From an uncultured Lachnospiraceae bacterium (GTDB lineage Bacteria; Bacillota; Clostridia; Lachnospirales; Lachnospiraceae): 14,676 nucleotides of DNA. A program made the translations under genes and the position numbers. The stretch covers positions 1-14,676 of the forward strand of contig CAMHCL010000029.1 of NCBI GenBank assembly GCA_946183625.1, read 5' to 3'. The notes under the pieces are model-generated. The model did no database searches and had not been told where the DNA came from. It was given only the letters and a program-made list of their open reading frames with translations. Of this stretch, positions 6,602 through 12,719 are shown piece by piece (position 1 is the first letter of the stretch; each line of letters starts with the position of its first letter).

Positions 6602-7300
6602 ATGAAACTAAGAAGGTTTTCTATCATAAGAATTATAACTCTGGCGGCAGGTCTCACACTTGCTCTGGCTCTGGCAGGCTGTGGTGAGAAAACCGGAACC
6701 AAGCTGGAATCTCAGAACAGCGTTGACCAGGTAATAAATGAGAAGATCGCTGAGGAACATCAGAAGAAGGTGGATGCAACAACAGAAGCAACTACGGAGG
6801 CGACAACTGAAGCAACCACAGAGGCGACGACAGAGGCGACGACAGAAGCCGCTGCAACAGATTCCTCTCAGGATGCATCGAAGGTTCAGAATTCTACATC
6901 TGCTTCAGATCAGACCACAGAAAATGTAGATGACATCGTTGCCCAGGATGTGATAGACCTGACAAATATGAACTCCGATATGGTTTATGCTACGGTTTAT
7001 CAGCTCTGTTATAATCCGGAAGATTATTTAGGCAAGACGGTTCGCATGTCAGGACCATATTATGCTGCTTTCGATGATAGAACAAATCAGTATTATCACT
7101 ATGTCATCATTAAGGACGCGACAGCATGTTGCTCCAGCGGACTGGAGTTTAAGCTGGCAGATACGTCGCTGGTGTATCCTGATGATTATCCAGCCGACAA
7201 CACAGAAGTAACTGTTGAGGGGAAGCTTGAAACTTATAAGGATTCTCCTGATGCCCCTTATACATTTGTCAGACTTGGAGAAGCAACATTAGAGAAGTAA
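6602..7300 (+). CDS. Lipoprotein with TTEA linker and a Cys-Cys OB-like domain, last gene of the zinc operon
   Basis: This 232-residue lipoprotein has a signal peptide and lipobox LAGC (Cys27), a helical stretch, a linker of six ATTE units (59-82) and a Ser/Thr-rich spacer to about 110. A C-terminal domain at 118-229 follows. That domain (NPEDYLGKTVRMSG, then YYHYVIIKDATACCSSGLEFKL, then TEVTVEGKLE) resembles from memory the C-terminal domain of the DUF1980/TIGR03943 family, which has a similar Cys-Cys motif and often accompanies a metal-linked permease. C176 and C177 could bind a metal. It starts 28 nt after znuB with AAGGTGA ahead and ends before a strong terminator, so it belongs to the zinc operon. 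A role in surface zinc capture is inferred, not shown. Confidence 0.75.
   Translation: MKLRRFSIIRIITLAAGLTLALALAGCGEKTGTKLESQNSVDQVINEKIAEEHQKKVDATTEATTEATTEATTEATTEATTEAAATDSSQDASKVQNSTSASDQTTENVDDIVAQDVIDLTNMNSDMVYATVYQLCYNPEDYLGKTVRMSGPYYAAFDDRTNQYYHYVIIKDATACCSSGLEFKLADTSLVYPDDYPADNTEVTVEGKLETYKDSPDAPYTFVRLGEATLEK
6776..6847 (+). repeat. 12-bp repeat encoding an ATTE linker
   Basis: Six in-frame 12-bp units encode Ala-Thr-Thr-Glu repeats. Third positions vary between units while the protein repeat is exact, so it is an old or selected linker and not a recent slippage array. It probably spaces the domain away from the lipid anchor and cell wall. Confidence 0.85.
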
Positions 7301-7319
7301 TTAAATATTGGATGATTCG

Positions 7320-7362
7320 TACCCTCTTTACCGGACAAAAAAACGGTAAAGAGGGTATTTTT
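7320..7362 (+). terminator. Strong Rho-independent terminator of the zinc operon
   Basis: A perfect 14-bp stem (7320-7333 with 7344-7357) has a 10-nt A-rich loop and is followed by TTTTT. It lies 20 nt after the lipoprotein stop and separates the zinc operon from the small peptide genes. Confidence 0.95.
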
Positions 7363-7458
7363 ATACCGAGTAAGATGCAGAGTTCTGTCTCATTTTTATA
7401 TGTCAAATGTATATTTAATGAAAACAGAAAAAAGGTGTTTGTGAAAGGGGAATATGAT

Positions 7459-7674
7459 ATGATGAATGAGATGATGAATAATAATGGATTTAATGATTAT
7501 GAACTTTGTGAAGATGAACTTAATCAGGTAGCTGGAGGATTTTCTTTCTGCATAGCTATTGGATTTGGTAATAGACCAGCAGCTGGAATAGGAGAAAATG
7601 ATGAAGAATATGAACCACGTGGTGGAGCTTGTGCATACGTAGGTGTAGGCATGTTCTGGTGGGATGAAGATTAA
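7459..7674 (+). CDS. Double-glycine leader precursor peptide 1
   Basis: This 71-residue peptide has a short acidic leader ending in CEDELNQVAGG (17-27), a double-glycine cleavage motif of the kind cut by C39 peptidase-ABC exporters. The 44-residue core begins FSFCIAIGFG and contains GGACAYVGVG; Cys falls at core positions 4 and 31, the same positions as in the two downstream paralogues. Start at 7459: AAAGGGG lies 8 nt upstream; upstream in-frame starts from 7312 would overlap the terminator. The first part (MMNEMMNNNG) is Met/Asn-rich and unlike the Nif11-type leader of copy 2. It is probably a secreted bacteriocin or signalling peptide, or a RiPP precursor. No processing gene is adjacent. 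Confidence 0.75.
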   Translation: MMNEMMNNNGFNDYELCEDELNQVAGGFSFCIAIGFGNRPAAGIGENDEEYEPRGGACAYVGVGMFWWDED

Positions 7675-7721
7675 TAGATTGTAGTTGATTAAGATCAGGG
7701 TCAAAACAGGAGGTATTTGTT

Positions 7722-8105
7722 ATGAATAATGATGTTAAGCTTTTTTTAGGAAAGATTCATTCTGATGAAGCTCTCTATGCAAGGCTGGTAGAATCATCGA
7801 AGGCCTACACAGGAGAGAAGTCAGATGAGGCAGTTTGGGATTCAGTCATTGGCCCGATGGCAGAGGAGACTGGATTTGATATAACATTGGATGATTACAA
7901 GGCTTATGTGGATGACGTTAAAGCTTCCAGCGAATTATCAGAGGATGAGCTGGAGCAGGTAGCTGGCGGAATCTCATTTTGCTTTATTCTTGGATTCGGA
8001 AGCAAGCCGGAAACAGGAAATGGCAGCCGCGTAACAGGCCAGGAGGATGGGCTTGGAGCTTGTGCATATGTCGGCATTGGCTTTGGTGCCTGGGGATCTC
8101 CATAA
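7722..8105 (+). CDS. Nif11-like leader precursor peptide 2
   Basis: This 127-residue protein has an 83-residue leader resembling the Nif11-derived leader family: FLGKIHSDEALYARLVESS at 8-26, then MAEETGFDITLDDYKAY (46-62), ending ELSEDELEQVAGG (71-83). Such leaders guide modification and export of RiPP precursors. The 44-residue core starts ISFCFILGFG and ends with GLGACAYVGIGFG followed by AWGSP; Cys at core positions 4 and 31. The ribosome site is strong: AGGAGG at 7708-7713 with 8-nt spacing. It is the only copy with a complete leader, so it is probably the ancestral or best-functioning one. The final product (modified, disulfide-bonded or plain) cannot be told from sequence. Confidence 0.8.
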   Translation: MNNDVKLFLGKIHSDEALYARLVESSKAYTGEKSDEAVWDSVIGPMAEETGFDITLDDYKAYVDDVKASSELSEDELEQVAGGISFCFILGFGSKPETGNGSRVTGQEDGLGACAYVGIGFGAWGSP

Positions 8106-8172
8106 TTACAGATCAAATAATTAATTATCGATTTGGTATATATAATAATCACTCGAAGATTACAAGGCTTAT

Positions 8173-8373
8173 GTGAATGAGGTTCAGGAATCTGAAGAGC
8201 TTTCTGAGGAAGATCTGGAGTCGGTTGCCGGTGGAACATCACTTTGCTTCTTCGTTGGTTTTGGATCTGGCCCAGAGACTGCTGCTTGTAACAGAGATAA
8301 TGGTAACGACGAGGGACTTGGTGCCTGTGCATATGTCGGCGTTGGATTTGGTTACTTGGGACATAGAAAATAA
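8173..8373 (+). CDS. Double-glycine precursor peptide 3, leader truncated
   Basis: The core (45 residues) starts TSLCFFVGFG and contains GLGACAYVGVGFG, with Cys at core positions 4, 18 and 31; the middle Cys is unique to this copy. The leader retains only the last part, ending ELSEEDLESVAGG. Homology to copy 2 extends upstream of the GTG at 8173 to about 8152, through an 18-bp identical block (8158-8175 against 7893-7910), then stops near an in-frame TAA at 8146-8148. The Nif11-like N-terminus is thus lost. GTG at 8173 has a weak AAGG 5 nt upstream, so translation is plausible but unproven. A TATAAT at 8141-8146 could be a -10 box. It is either a short-leader precursor or a decaying duplicate. 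Confidence 0.55.
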   Translation: MNEVQESEELSEEDLESVAGGTSLCFFVGFGSGPETAACNRDNGNDEGLGACAYVGVGFGYLGHRK

Positions 8374-8397
8374 TATATGCAACTAAGCCTGAGGCGG

Positions 8398-8425
8398 TTG
8401 TCAAATATTTTGATTGTGCTATAAT
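8398..8425 (+). promoter_or_regulatory. Promoter upstream of rhomboid and ATP synthase genes
   Basis: TTGTCA (8398-8403), a 16-nt spacer and a perfect TATAAT (8420-8425) preceded by TG at the extended -10 position make a strong candidate promoter. It is the only good promoter seen before the rhomboid-atp gene run. Its expected start site, about 8432, falls inside the following terminator hairpin. Confidence 0.75.
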
Positions 8426-8464
8426 AGGTATCGGTTTGGTTTAAAACCGATACTTATTTTTTTT
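8426..8464 (+). terminator. Rho-independent terminator overlapping the promoter start region
   Basis: A 10-bp perfect stem (8428-8437 with 8444-8453), extendable to 12 with one G-U pair, has a 6-nt loop and is followed by A and eight T residues. It should end transcription from the peptide genes. RNA starting at about 8432 would contain only the inner half of the stem. Confidence 0.85.
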
Positions 8465-8489
8465 AAACCACCTGGTTGGAGGTTGAATT

Positions 8490-9068
8490 ATGTCAAATGG
8501 TAGCAAAAAGCTGGTATTTTCTTATAACGCACCGGTAACACTTACATTTGCAATCGTTTCTCTGATTGTACTTGTGTTAGGATACCTGACGGGCGGTGAA
8601 AGTACACAGCTTCTTTTTGAAGTTTATAGGAGCAAGATTTCTTTATTCTGGTTCCTAAGACTGTTCGGTCATGTACTGGGGCATGCAACATTGACTCATT
8701 ATGCTAGCAACATGACCATGTTCCTGCTTCTGGGACCAATACTGGAGGAGAAGTATGGAATCCTGGATATGCTTGAAATGTTCGCCATCACGGCAGTCGT
8801 ATCCGGACTTGTATATATTATATTTTTTCCAAGTGCTGCACTTTTGGGTGCCAGTGGCCTTGTATTCATGATGATTGTCCTGGTTTCTGCTACAGACATG
8901 AAGCGCGGTGAGATTCCTATTTCAATGATCTTGGTTATGGTCATTTACCTGGGCTCGCAGTTCTGGGACATGATTGTACTTAAGGATAATGTATCTCAGA
9001 TTACACACATCGTCGGTGGTCTTTGCGGCGCTGTGTTCGGAGGTGTATATTCTTCCCGTAGATTGTAG
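8490..9068 (+). CDS. Rhomboid-family intramembrane serine protease
   Basis: This 192-residue protein has about six transmembrane segments and the rhomboid signature: GHVLGHATLTHYASNM (60-75, with N74 for the oxyanion region), GASG (120-123, nucleophile Ser122) and the catalytic His173 in THIVGGLCG. It should cleave transmembrane substrates within the membrane; the substrate is unknown. The start has GGAGG at 8478-8482 with 7-nt spacing. The gene follows the overlapping promoter/terminator and precedes atpB by 56 nt without a terminator, so it is probably cotranscribed with the ATP synthase genes. It takes the place where an atpI-like gene often sits. No soluble extra domain is seen. Confidence 0.9.
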   Translation: MSNGSKKLVFSYNAPVTLTFAIVSLIVLVLGYLTGGESTQLLFEVYRSKISLFWFLRLFGHVLGHATLTHYASNMTMFLLLGPILEEKYGILDMLEMFAITAVVSGLVYIIFFPSAALLGASGLVFMMIVLVSATDMKRGEIPISMILVMVIYLGSQFWDMIVLKDNVSQITHIVGGLCGAVFGGVYSSRRL

Positions 9069-9071
9069 AAT

Positions 9072-9088
9072 TGCGTAATTATTACGCA
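9072..9088 (+). promoter_or_regulatory. Perfect 8-1-8 palindrome resembling a Zur box, upstream of atpB
   Basis: TGCGTAATTATTACGCA lies 3 nt after the rhomboid stop. Its inner 13 bases (CGTAATTATTACG) equal the core of the Bacillus subtilis Zur consensus TCGTAATnATTACGA as remembered. No T run follows, so it is not a terminator. It could be an operator, a processing hairpin, or chance. Confidence 0.45.
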
Positions 9089-9124
9089 TACCACATGCGG
9101 GATATATATAGAAGGGAGACAAAA

Positions 9125-9988
9125 GTGGACAAGAAAACTGTCAAGAAAGTGCTCCTGGTATTATTCCTTGTGCTGATCGCACTGGTCGTCGGAATAATAT
9201 TCACAGAGCCATACAGTATAAAACATGAGACAATCCAGCAGACGATGAAGGATGCGGTTCTCCATAACGAGAACAAGGTCAGCTTCCTGGGTCTGGAAGT
9301 AAATCCATCCCTCATCTCGGCATATGCTGTAACAGGAATAATCCTTTTTTTTGCACTGATCATCAGAATCGCGGTTATACCGAAATTCAAGATCATTCCT
9401 GGAAAATTCCAAATGTTACTTGAGGCATGGGTTGGACTCTTCGACGGACTGGCAAAATCAAACAGTCCTCACAGGAACAAAGCTTTGGGAGCATATATCT
9501 TCACTGCCGGTTCCTACATATTCTTAGGAACAATGTTTGAGCTATTCGGCTTCCAGACAATAACAACGGCTGGTCATTCCGTATCCCTGCCGGCACCGCT
9601 GGCTGATATAAATGGCGCCATCGCCATGGGATGTATGTCATACCTGTTCATAATGTCTGGAGGAATTGCCGGAAACAAGGTGAAGGGTATATTCAAGACA
9701 TTGAAGGAATTCTCACTTCCGGTATCCATGAGCTTCCGTCTATTCGGTGCGCTGCTTTCAGGTATGCTGGTAACCGAGCTTGTGTACTACCTGATATTCC
9801 TGAGCTTCGTGCTTCCGGTAGTAGTCGGCGTACTCTTCACAGTGCTTCACGCCATCATTCAGGCGTACGTACTTACGATGCTGACCTCCGTATACTACGG
9901 CGAAGTTTCCGAAGTGCATGAGAAGAAGGCAAAGGAACCAAAGAAAAAGAAGTCAAAAAAGTCTGAGGCAGAAGCCCAGGCCGCTTAA
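9125..9988 (+). CDS. atpB: ATP synthase Fo subunit a
   Basis: This 287-residue membrane protein forms the stator half of the ion channel. The essential Arg is R205 in SMSFRLFGALLSG (201-213), the equivalent of E. coli aR210. Other family blocks are the NKALGAYIFTAGSYIFLGTMFELFG-type helix (about 118-142) and the HAIIQAYVLTMLTSVYYGE helix (242-260). The start is GTG at 9125, with AAGGGAG 6 nt upstream; an in-frame TTG at 9071 would start inside the palindrome and has no ribosome site. The C-terminus is a Lys/Ala-rich tail (266-287), a charged extension beyond the last helix. It heads the synthase gene set; no atpI is present between rhomboid and atpB. Confidence 0.95.
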   Translation: MDKKTVKKVLLVLFLVLIALVVGIIFTEPYSIKHETIQQTMKDAVLHNENKVSFLGLEVNPSLISAYAVTGIILFFALIIRIAVIPKFKIIPGKFQMLLEAWVGLFDGLAKSNSPHRNKALGAYIFTAGSYIFLGTMFELFGFQTITTAGHSVSLPAPLADINGAIAMGCMSYLFIMSGGIAGNKVKGIFKTLKEFSLPVSMSFRLFGALLSGMLVTELVYYLIFLSFVLPVVVGVLFTVLHAIIQAYVLTMLTSVYYGEVSEVHEKKAKEPKKKKSKKSEAEAQAA

Positions 9989-10020
9989 TAAATGATTTTA
10001 AATCCAGGAGGATATATAAA

Positions 10021-10386
10021 ATGAACAAGTTTAAGAAAATACTTTTGGCATTAGTACTTTTTGCAGTAGCAGGCGTTGCAGGCGCAGCTCTTACTCCAAC
10101 TAAGACAGTTTATGCAGCAGAAGAGACAACAACTGAGGCAGAAGCTGAAGCATCAGATAACACAACCGGTTCAAAGGCTCTCGCAGCAGCAATCGCTATC
10201 GGACTTGCAGCTGCTGCAGGTACAATCGGTATGGGTATGGCTGTTGCAAAGTCAACAGAAGGTATCTCAAGACAGCCTGAAGCAACAGGTGAGATCAGAA
10301 GTACACTTATGATCGGTCTTGTATTCATCGAGACAGCTATCATTTATGCACTTATCGTTGCAATTCTTGTTGTATTCGTCTTGTGA
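10021..10386 (+). CDS. atpE: ATP synthase Fo subunit c with signal-peptide-like extension
   Basis: The c-ring protein is 121 residues, against the usual 70-90. The hairpin part (about 51-121) has SKALAAAIAIGLAAAAGTIG, the polar loop SRQPEA (83-88) and the ion-binding Glu104 in FIETAIIYAL (102-111). Ahead of it is an extra ~50 residues: basic start MNKFKK, a hydrophobic run (7-24), a cleavage-like VYA (30-32), and an acidic linker AEETTTEAEAEASDNTT. This looks like a cleavable signal peptide plus linker. M71 sits where Na+-type c subunits have Gln, though E104-T105 and Y109 partly resemble Na+ ligands. The ribosome site AGGAGG (10006-10011) is very strong, as expected for a subunit made in many copies. 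Confidence 0.95.
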   Translation: MNKFKKILLALVLFAVAGVAGAALTPTKTVYAAEETTTEAEAEASDNTTGSKALAAAIAIGLAAAAGTIGMGMAVAKSTEGISRQPEATGEIRSTLMIGLVFIETAIIYALIVAILVVFVL

Positions 10387-10404
10387 TCCAGAGGATACGA
10401 TTTG

Positions 10405-10433
10405 ACTTATGGTGAAATGTGCTGCATATAAGT
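10405..10433 (+). other. Weak hairpin in the atpE-atpF gap
   Basis: The 100-nt gap between atpE and atpF holds an inverted repeat, ACTTAT (10405-10410) with ATAAGT (10428-10433), without a T run. It could stabilise or process the atpE message, but the stem is short. The rest of the gap is AT-rich and shows only the atpF ribosome site. Confidence 0.25.
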
Positions 10434-10486
10434 ACATTTGACCAATACCCGATAATTTTTGTTGAGATAAAAAAGGAGTATGTGAT

Positions 10487-10978
10487 ATGCCACTAGGTAT
10501 AGATTTTGCACAGATTTTCTTACATTTTTTCAATGTAGCCATTCTGTTCATAGGTCTTTACATCCTGCTGTATTCACCTGTGAAGAAATTCATGGATGCA
10601 AGAGAGCAGAAGTATAAGGATATGGACAACGAGGCTGAGGCTAAGCTTAAGGACGCAGAAAATGTTAAGGCTGAGTATGAGGAAAAGCTTAAGGAGGCAG
10701 ACGTTGAGATAGCTGCCAAGAAGAAGACTGCAGCATCAGAGATAGAGGATATGCGTGTTGAGCGTATGAAGGATGCTGAGAAGGCTGCTGACAAGATACT
10801 TGCAGATGCAAGATTCCAGGCAGCAGAGCAGAAGAGAAAGATTATAGACGATGCCAGACAGGATATCGTTGGAATGCTTGAAGAGGCAACCAAGAAAGTT
10901 GTACAGGAAGGAACTGTCAGTGACAGCTACGATGTATTTCTTGATGAGGCTGAAAGGAGTATAGAAAGTGGCAAGTGA
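10487..10978 (+). CDS. atpF: ATP synthase Fo subunit b (peripheral stalk)
   Basis: This 163-residue protein has one N-terminal transmembrane helix (about 8-30, ending YSPVKKFMDARE) and a long charged coiled coil (35-140) rich in Lys, Glu and Ala. The VKKFMDAREQKYKDMDNEAE block is typical of subunit b. Length is normal for b, so the missing delta domain has not been added here. AAAGGAG (10472-10478) lies 8 nt before the ATG. The stop (10976-10978) lies inside the start of the next gene, an 11-nt overlap that implies coupling. The C-terminus (TVSDSYDVFLDEAERS) should contact the delta-like domain carried by the alpha subunit. Confidence 0.93.
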   Translation: MPLGIDFAQIFLHFFNVAILFIGLYILLYSPVKKFMDAREQKYKDMDNEAEAKLKDAENVKAEYEEKLKEADVEIAAKKKTAASEIEDMRVERMKDAEKAADKILADARFQAAEQKRKIIDDARQDIVGMLEEATKKVVQEGTVSDSYDVFLDEAERSIESGK

Positions 10979-12719
10979 TAAGCTAAAAGCGAGCCTTTAT
11001 TCCCAGACAGCTCCGAACAGCACTCAGGAAGCCAGATTTATCCAGTTTCTGGAGAAGAGATATCAGAAGGAAGTTGAACTCGTATGGGTTGAGAAAACTG
11101 ATATAGAATCAGGCTTCAGGCTTGAGGTGGGCGACGAGGTTTTCAACTGGACTCCTGAAGGCAAGAAGGATCAGCTGATGGAAATGCTTGACAAGATCAA
11201 GCGTAAATCAGTTGACACCGGTGAGGAGCTTATATCATTATTCAAAACCTCAGTAAATGAATGGGAAGCGAAGACACGTCCTGAAGAAGAAGGAATTGTA
11301 AAGACTGTCGGCGATGGAATCGTTGTTGCAGAGGGACTTCCTTCAATACAGTACGGCGAGATTGTTATCTTCGAATCCGGCGTAAAGGGAATGGTTCAGG
11401 ACTTAAGACGTGATGAAGTAGGTATCATCCTCTTTGGTGATGACAGCGGAGTTGTAGAAGGCTCGCGTGTTCGTAGAACCAAGAAGACAGCTGGTATCCC
11501 GGTAGGCGATGCCTATCTGGGAAGAGTTATAGATGCACTGGGAAATCCTATAGATGGTTTCGGACCGGTCAAATCTTCAGGCTACAGACCTGTTGAGACA
11601 CCTGCTCCAGGAATCATTGACAGGCAGAGTGTAAATGAACCAATGAATACAGGTATTCTCTCTATCGATTCTATGTTCCCAATCGGACGTGGACAGAGAG
11701 AGCTGATCATAGGTGACAGACAGACCGGTAAGACAGCAATAGCTATAGATACTATCCTGAATCAGAAGGATACAGGTGTTATATGTATCTATGTTGCAAT
11801 CGGACAGAAATCAAGTTCCGTTGCACAGCTGGTAGGAACCCTTAAGAAGAAGGGTGCTATGGACTACACCATCGTAGTTGCTGCATCTGCCAGTGAGACT
11901 GCACCAATCCAGTATATAGCTCCATATGCAGGAGTTACTCTGGCAGAGTATTTCATGTATCAGGGCAAGGATGTCCTGATCGTTTATGATGATCTGTCAA
12001 AGCACGCTATAGCATACAGAGCCCTGTCACTTCTTCTGGAGAGATCCCCAGGACGTGAGGCATATCCGGGTGACGTATTCTATCTTCATTCAAGACTTCT
12101 TGAGAGATCCGCAAGACTCTCAGATGAGCTTGGAGGAGGAAGTATAACAGCACTTCCAATAGTTGAAACACAGGCGGGTGATGTATCAGCATACATCCCT
12201 ACAAATATAATTTCTATCACAGACGGTCAGATATTCCTGGAGAGCGACCTGTTCTTCGCAGGACAGCGCCCGGCGGTAAATGTAGGTCTTTCGGTTTCCC
12301 GTGTCGGCGGTGCCGCACAGACCAAGGCCATGAAGAAGGCCGCAGGTAGTATCAGACTTGATCTGGCACAGTACAGAGAAATGGAGATCTTCACACAGTT
12401 CTCCAGTGACCTGGACGAAACAACCAAGAGACAGCTGAATTACGGCCAGGGACTTATGAGACTTCTGAGACAGCCTCAGAACAATCCATTTAAGCTCCAT
12501 GAACAGGTAATCATGCTTGTGGCCGCTACAGCCAAGGTTATGCAGGACATTCCTGTAGATGATATCCTGAAATTCCGCGAAGCACTTCTGGATTACTTCA
12601 ATACAGAAGAGATTGCGCTGTGTAATCAGATAGATAGTTCAGGATTTATGAGTGATGAAGATAAAGATAGAATTGTAGAAGTTTCGAAGGAGTTTCTTGA
12701 GAAATATAATAATAAATGA
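10968..12719 (+). CDS. atpA: ATP synthase F1 alpha subunit fused to a delta C-terminal domain
   Basis: It is 583 residues against about 500-510 for alpha. Residues 83-583 are a full alpha subunit: ELISLFKTSVNEWEAK helix, VGDGI (114-118), P-loop GDRQTGKT (249-256), Walker B region DVLIVYDDLSKH (335-346), SRLLERSARL (375-384) and the arginine finger R445 in SVSRVGG. Residues about 12-78 instead match the C-terminal domain of the delta subunit: the TAPNSTQEARFIQFLEKR helix (14-31), EVELVWVEKTDIESGFRLEVGD (35-56) and NWTPEGKKDQLMEML (60-74). There is no separate atpH and no room for one, as the GTG start overlaps atpF and has AAAGGAG (10953-10959) upstream. The stop codon lies in the terminal repeat of a palindromic element. 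Confidence 0.93.
   Translation: MASDKLKASLYSQTAPNSTQEARFIQFLEKRYQKEVELVWVEKTDIESGFRLEVGDEVFNWTPEGKKDQLMEMLDKIKRKSVDTGEELISLFKTSVNEWEAKTRPEEEGIVKTVGDGIVVAEGLPSIQYGEIVIFESGVKGMVQDLRRDEVGIILFGDDSGVVEGSRVRRTKKTAGIPVGDAYLGRVIDALGNPIDGFGPVKSSGYRPVETPAPGIIDRQSVNEPMNTGILSIDSMFPIGRGQRELIIGDRQTGKTAIAIDTILNQKDTGVICIYVAIGQKSSSVAQLVGTLKKKGAMDYTIVVAASASETAPIQYIAPYAGVTLAEYFMYQGKDVLIVYDDLSKHAIAYRALSLLLERSPGREAYPGDVFYLHSRLLERSARLSDELGGGSITALPIVETQAGDVSAYIPTNIISITDGQIFLESDLFFAGQRPAVNVGLSVSRVGGAAQTKAMKKAAGSIRLDLAQYREMEIFTQFSSDLDETTKRQLNYGQGLMRLLRQPQNNPFKLHEQVIMLVAATAKVMQDIPVDDILKFREALLDYFNTEEIALCNQIDSSGFMSDEDKDRIVEVSKEFLEKYNNK

Noticed and set aside
7312..7458. Longer start for the first precursor peptide
   Set aside because: It would run through the strong terminator at 7320-7362. 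The ATG at 7459 has a good ribosome site.
9071..9124. TTG start giving atpB 18 extra residues
   Set aside because: It lies within the palindrome, lacks a ribosome site, and the extra residues do not resemble subunit a; GTG at 9125 has AAGGGAG at good spacing.
12007..12500. Minus-strand open frames opposite atpA
   Set aside because: They have no ribosome sites or recognisable motifs and mirror the codon pattern of the conserved alpha gene.
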